Part shown: positions 5,522 through 6,265 of the stretch, one piece after another
Position numbering within the stretch: the stretch's first letter is position 1
Layout of the letters: each line of letters begins with the position of its first letter
Assembly (NCBI GenBank): GCA_001800675.1
Contig: MGVW01000047.1
Coordinates: forward strand, 974-7,238
Source: Euryarchaeota archaeon RBG_13_57_23
Lineage (GTDB): Archaea; Thermoplasmatota; Thermoplasmata; UBA10834
Direction of reading: 5' to 3'
DNA: 6,265 bases
Position numbers and translations under genes: made by a program
The notes under the pieces: generated by a model
Told to the model about the DNA's origin: nothing
Databases searched by the model: none
The model's input: the letters and a program-made list of their open reading frames with translations, nothing else

Positions 5522-6169
5522 ATGAGAGTCCACTACCTCGCTGGAGTGGGATACGACTCTAACGTCTATCTCGTCGAGGACGAGGAACCAGTAGTTGTGG
5601 ACACAGGCACAGGAATGTTCGCGGACACGACCTTGGAGGAGATGTCCAAGTTGGTCCCGCTCAAGAAGATCGGGAGGATCGTGCTGACGCACTGTCACTA
5701 CGACCACCTGGGCGGAGCCGCGAAGTTCCAGAAAGCCACTGGAGGAAGGATCTACCTGCACGAAGCAGAGGCGGGCCCCATCAAGGCGGGCGAGAGCGAA
5801 CTCGTCATCTCCGATATGTTCGGAGGGAAGCTCAGCCAGTTGGACATAGAGGCACTCAAGACGGGGCAGAAGATCAAGACCGGTTCCTCGGAGTTCGAGG
5901 TGCTCCACACGCCCGGACATTCACCGGGAAGCATCGTGCTCCACGAGCCCAAATCCGCTTCGGCGATTGTGGGCGATACCGTCTTCTGTGACGGAGGCGT
6001 CGGCAGGTGGGACCTACCAGGAGGCGACCTGGCACAGCTGGTGTCGTCCATAAGGAAGCTGCAAAAGATGCAACTGAAGAACATGTATCCGGGCCACGGT
6101 TCATATGCGGAGGGCGACGCGCCCTACCATCTGAAGCTCGCGGCGAGCTACATAGAAGAGGGTTACTGA
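5522..6169 (+). CDS. Metallo-beta-lactamase-fold hydrolase (glyoxalase II-like)
   Basis: This 215-residue single-domain protein has the full MBL metal site. HCHYDH at 57-62 gives H57, H59, D61 and H62; H133 lies in TPGHSPGS, D152 in VGDTVF, and H192 in YPGHG. Conserved D27 sits in VVVDTGTG. A bimetallic (zinc or iron/zinc) hydrolase is therefore expected. GVGRWDLPGGD at 159-169 resembles the 'G..GR.DLPGGD' segment of small glyoxalase-II-like enzymes of the YcbL type, so thioester hydrolysis is the best guess. The glutathione-binding C-terminal helical domain of classical glyoxalase II is absent. The frame is open back to 5432, but the TATA box at 5489-5497 lies inside that extension and the family's N-terminal strand begins right at M1, so ATG 5522 is the start. 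The stop overlaps the next gene's ATG, suggesting a shared transcript. Confidence 0.92.
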   Translation: MRVHYLAGVGYDSNVYLVEDEEPVVVDTGTGMFADTTLEEMSKLVPLKKIGRIVLTHCHYDHLGGAAKFQKATGGRIYLHEAEAGPIKAGESELVISDMFGGKLSQLDIEALKTGQKIKTGSSEFEVLHTPGHSPGSIVLHEPKSASAIVGDTVFCDGGVGRWDLPGGDLAQLVSSIRKLQKMQLKNMYPGHGSYAEGDAPYHLKLAASYIEEGY

Positions 6170-6265
6170 TGAAAGTCATCAAGTGTCCGGACAAGAAGAA
6201 CTGCAAGAAGTGCGACCTCAAGGAGAAGGAACTGGACGAAGTGATCGCCGTGCTCAGAGCGGGTG
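6169..6265 (+). CDS. N-terminus of a small cysteine-containing, lysine-rich protein (3' end outside window)
   Basis: An ATG at 6169 overlaps the MBL-fold gene's TGA (TGATG), and the frame stays open to the window end, giving 32 residues. They begin MKVIKCPDKKNC and continue KKCDLKEKELDE. Cys6, Cys12 and Cys15 (C-x5-C-x2-C) could be part of a zinc or Fe-S site completed further on, and the rest is charged and helical in character. A GAGG stretch at 6158-6161, about 7 nt before the ATG, is a possible Shine-Dalgarno site. The overlap implies translational coupling with the hydrolase. I do not recognise the family, and 32 residues are too few to assign one. Confidence 0.65.
   Translation, partial: MKVIKCPDKKNCKKCDLKEKELDEVIAVLRAG

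Overview
The window looks like a chromosomal stretch from an archaeon, most likely in or near the Thermoplasmatota; the lineage is inferred from gene style, not from a marker gene. Four things point to archaea. Most genes begin about 27-40 nt downstream of an AT-rich TATA-like box, so several transcripts are probably leaderless. One internal operon gene has a Shine-Dalgarno sequence matching the archaeal 16S 3' end. Arginine is often encoded by AGG. A Ras-like small GTPase lies beside a membrane-anchored roadblock/longin-like protein. The sequence is moderately GC-rich and gene-dense. I see no mobile elements, CRISPR arrays, tRNA or rRNA.

Layout. Positions 1-357 hold the 3' end of a probable exported protein with several N-glycosylation sequons. 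Positions 451-1092 (+) encode a histidine phosphatase of the phosphoglycerate-mutase-like family. It converges, with a 5-nt gap, on a HAD-family hydrolase at 1098-1796 (-). Upstream of the HAD gene on the same strand lies sucC-sucD (3817 down to 1849), the two subunits of succinyl-CoA synthetase, a substrate-level phosphorylation enzyme of the citric acid cycle. The sucC promoter region is shared divergently with the next block.

The + strand block from 3955 onward holds three genes, each with its own TATA-like box. They are a protein with a two-helix membrane anchor and a cytosolic roadblock/longin-like domain, a Ras-like GTPase with a roughly 90-residue C-terminal extension of unknown fold, and a metallo-beta-lactamase-fold hydrolase. 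The hydrolase stop codon overlaps the start of a small cysteine-containing protein that runs off the window.

The sucCD genes and the phosphatase-type enzymes look like ordinary metabolism. The most interesting part is 3955-5419. A GTPase with no visible lipidation signal sits next to a membrane-tethered protein whose soluble domain may belong to the superfamily of GTPase partners. This suggests, but does not prove, a membrane-recruited GTPase switch comparable in principle to bacterial MglA/MglB.
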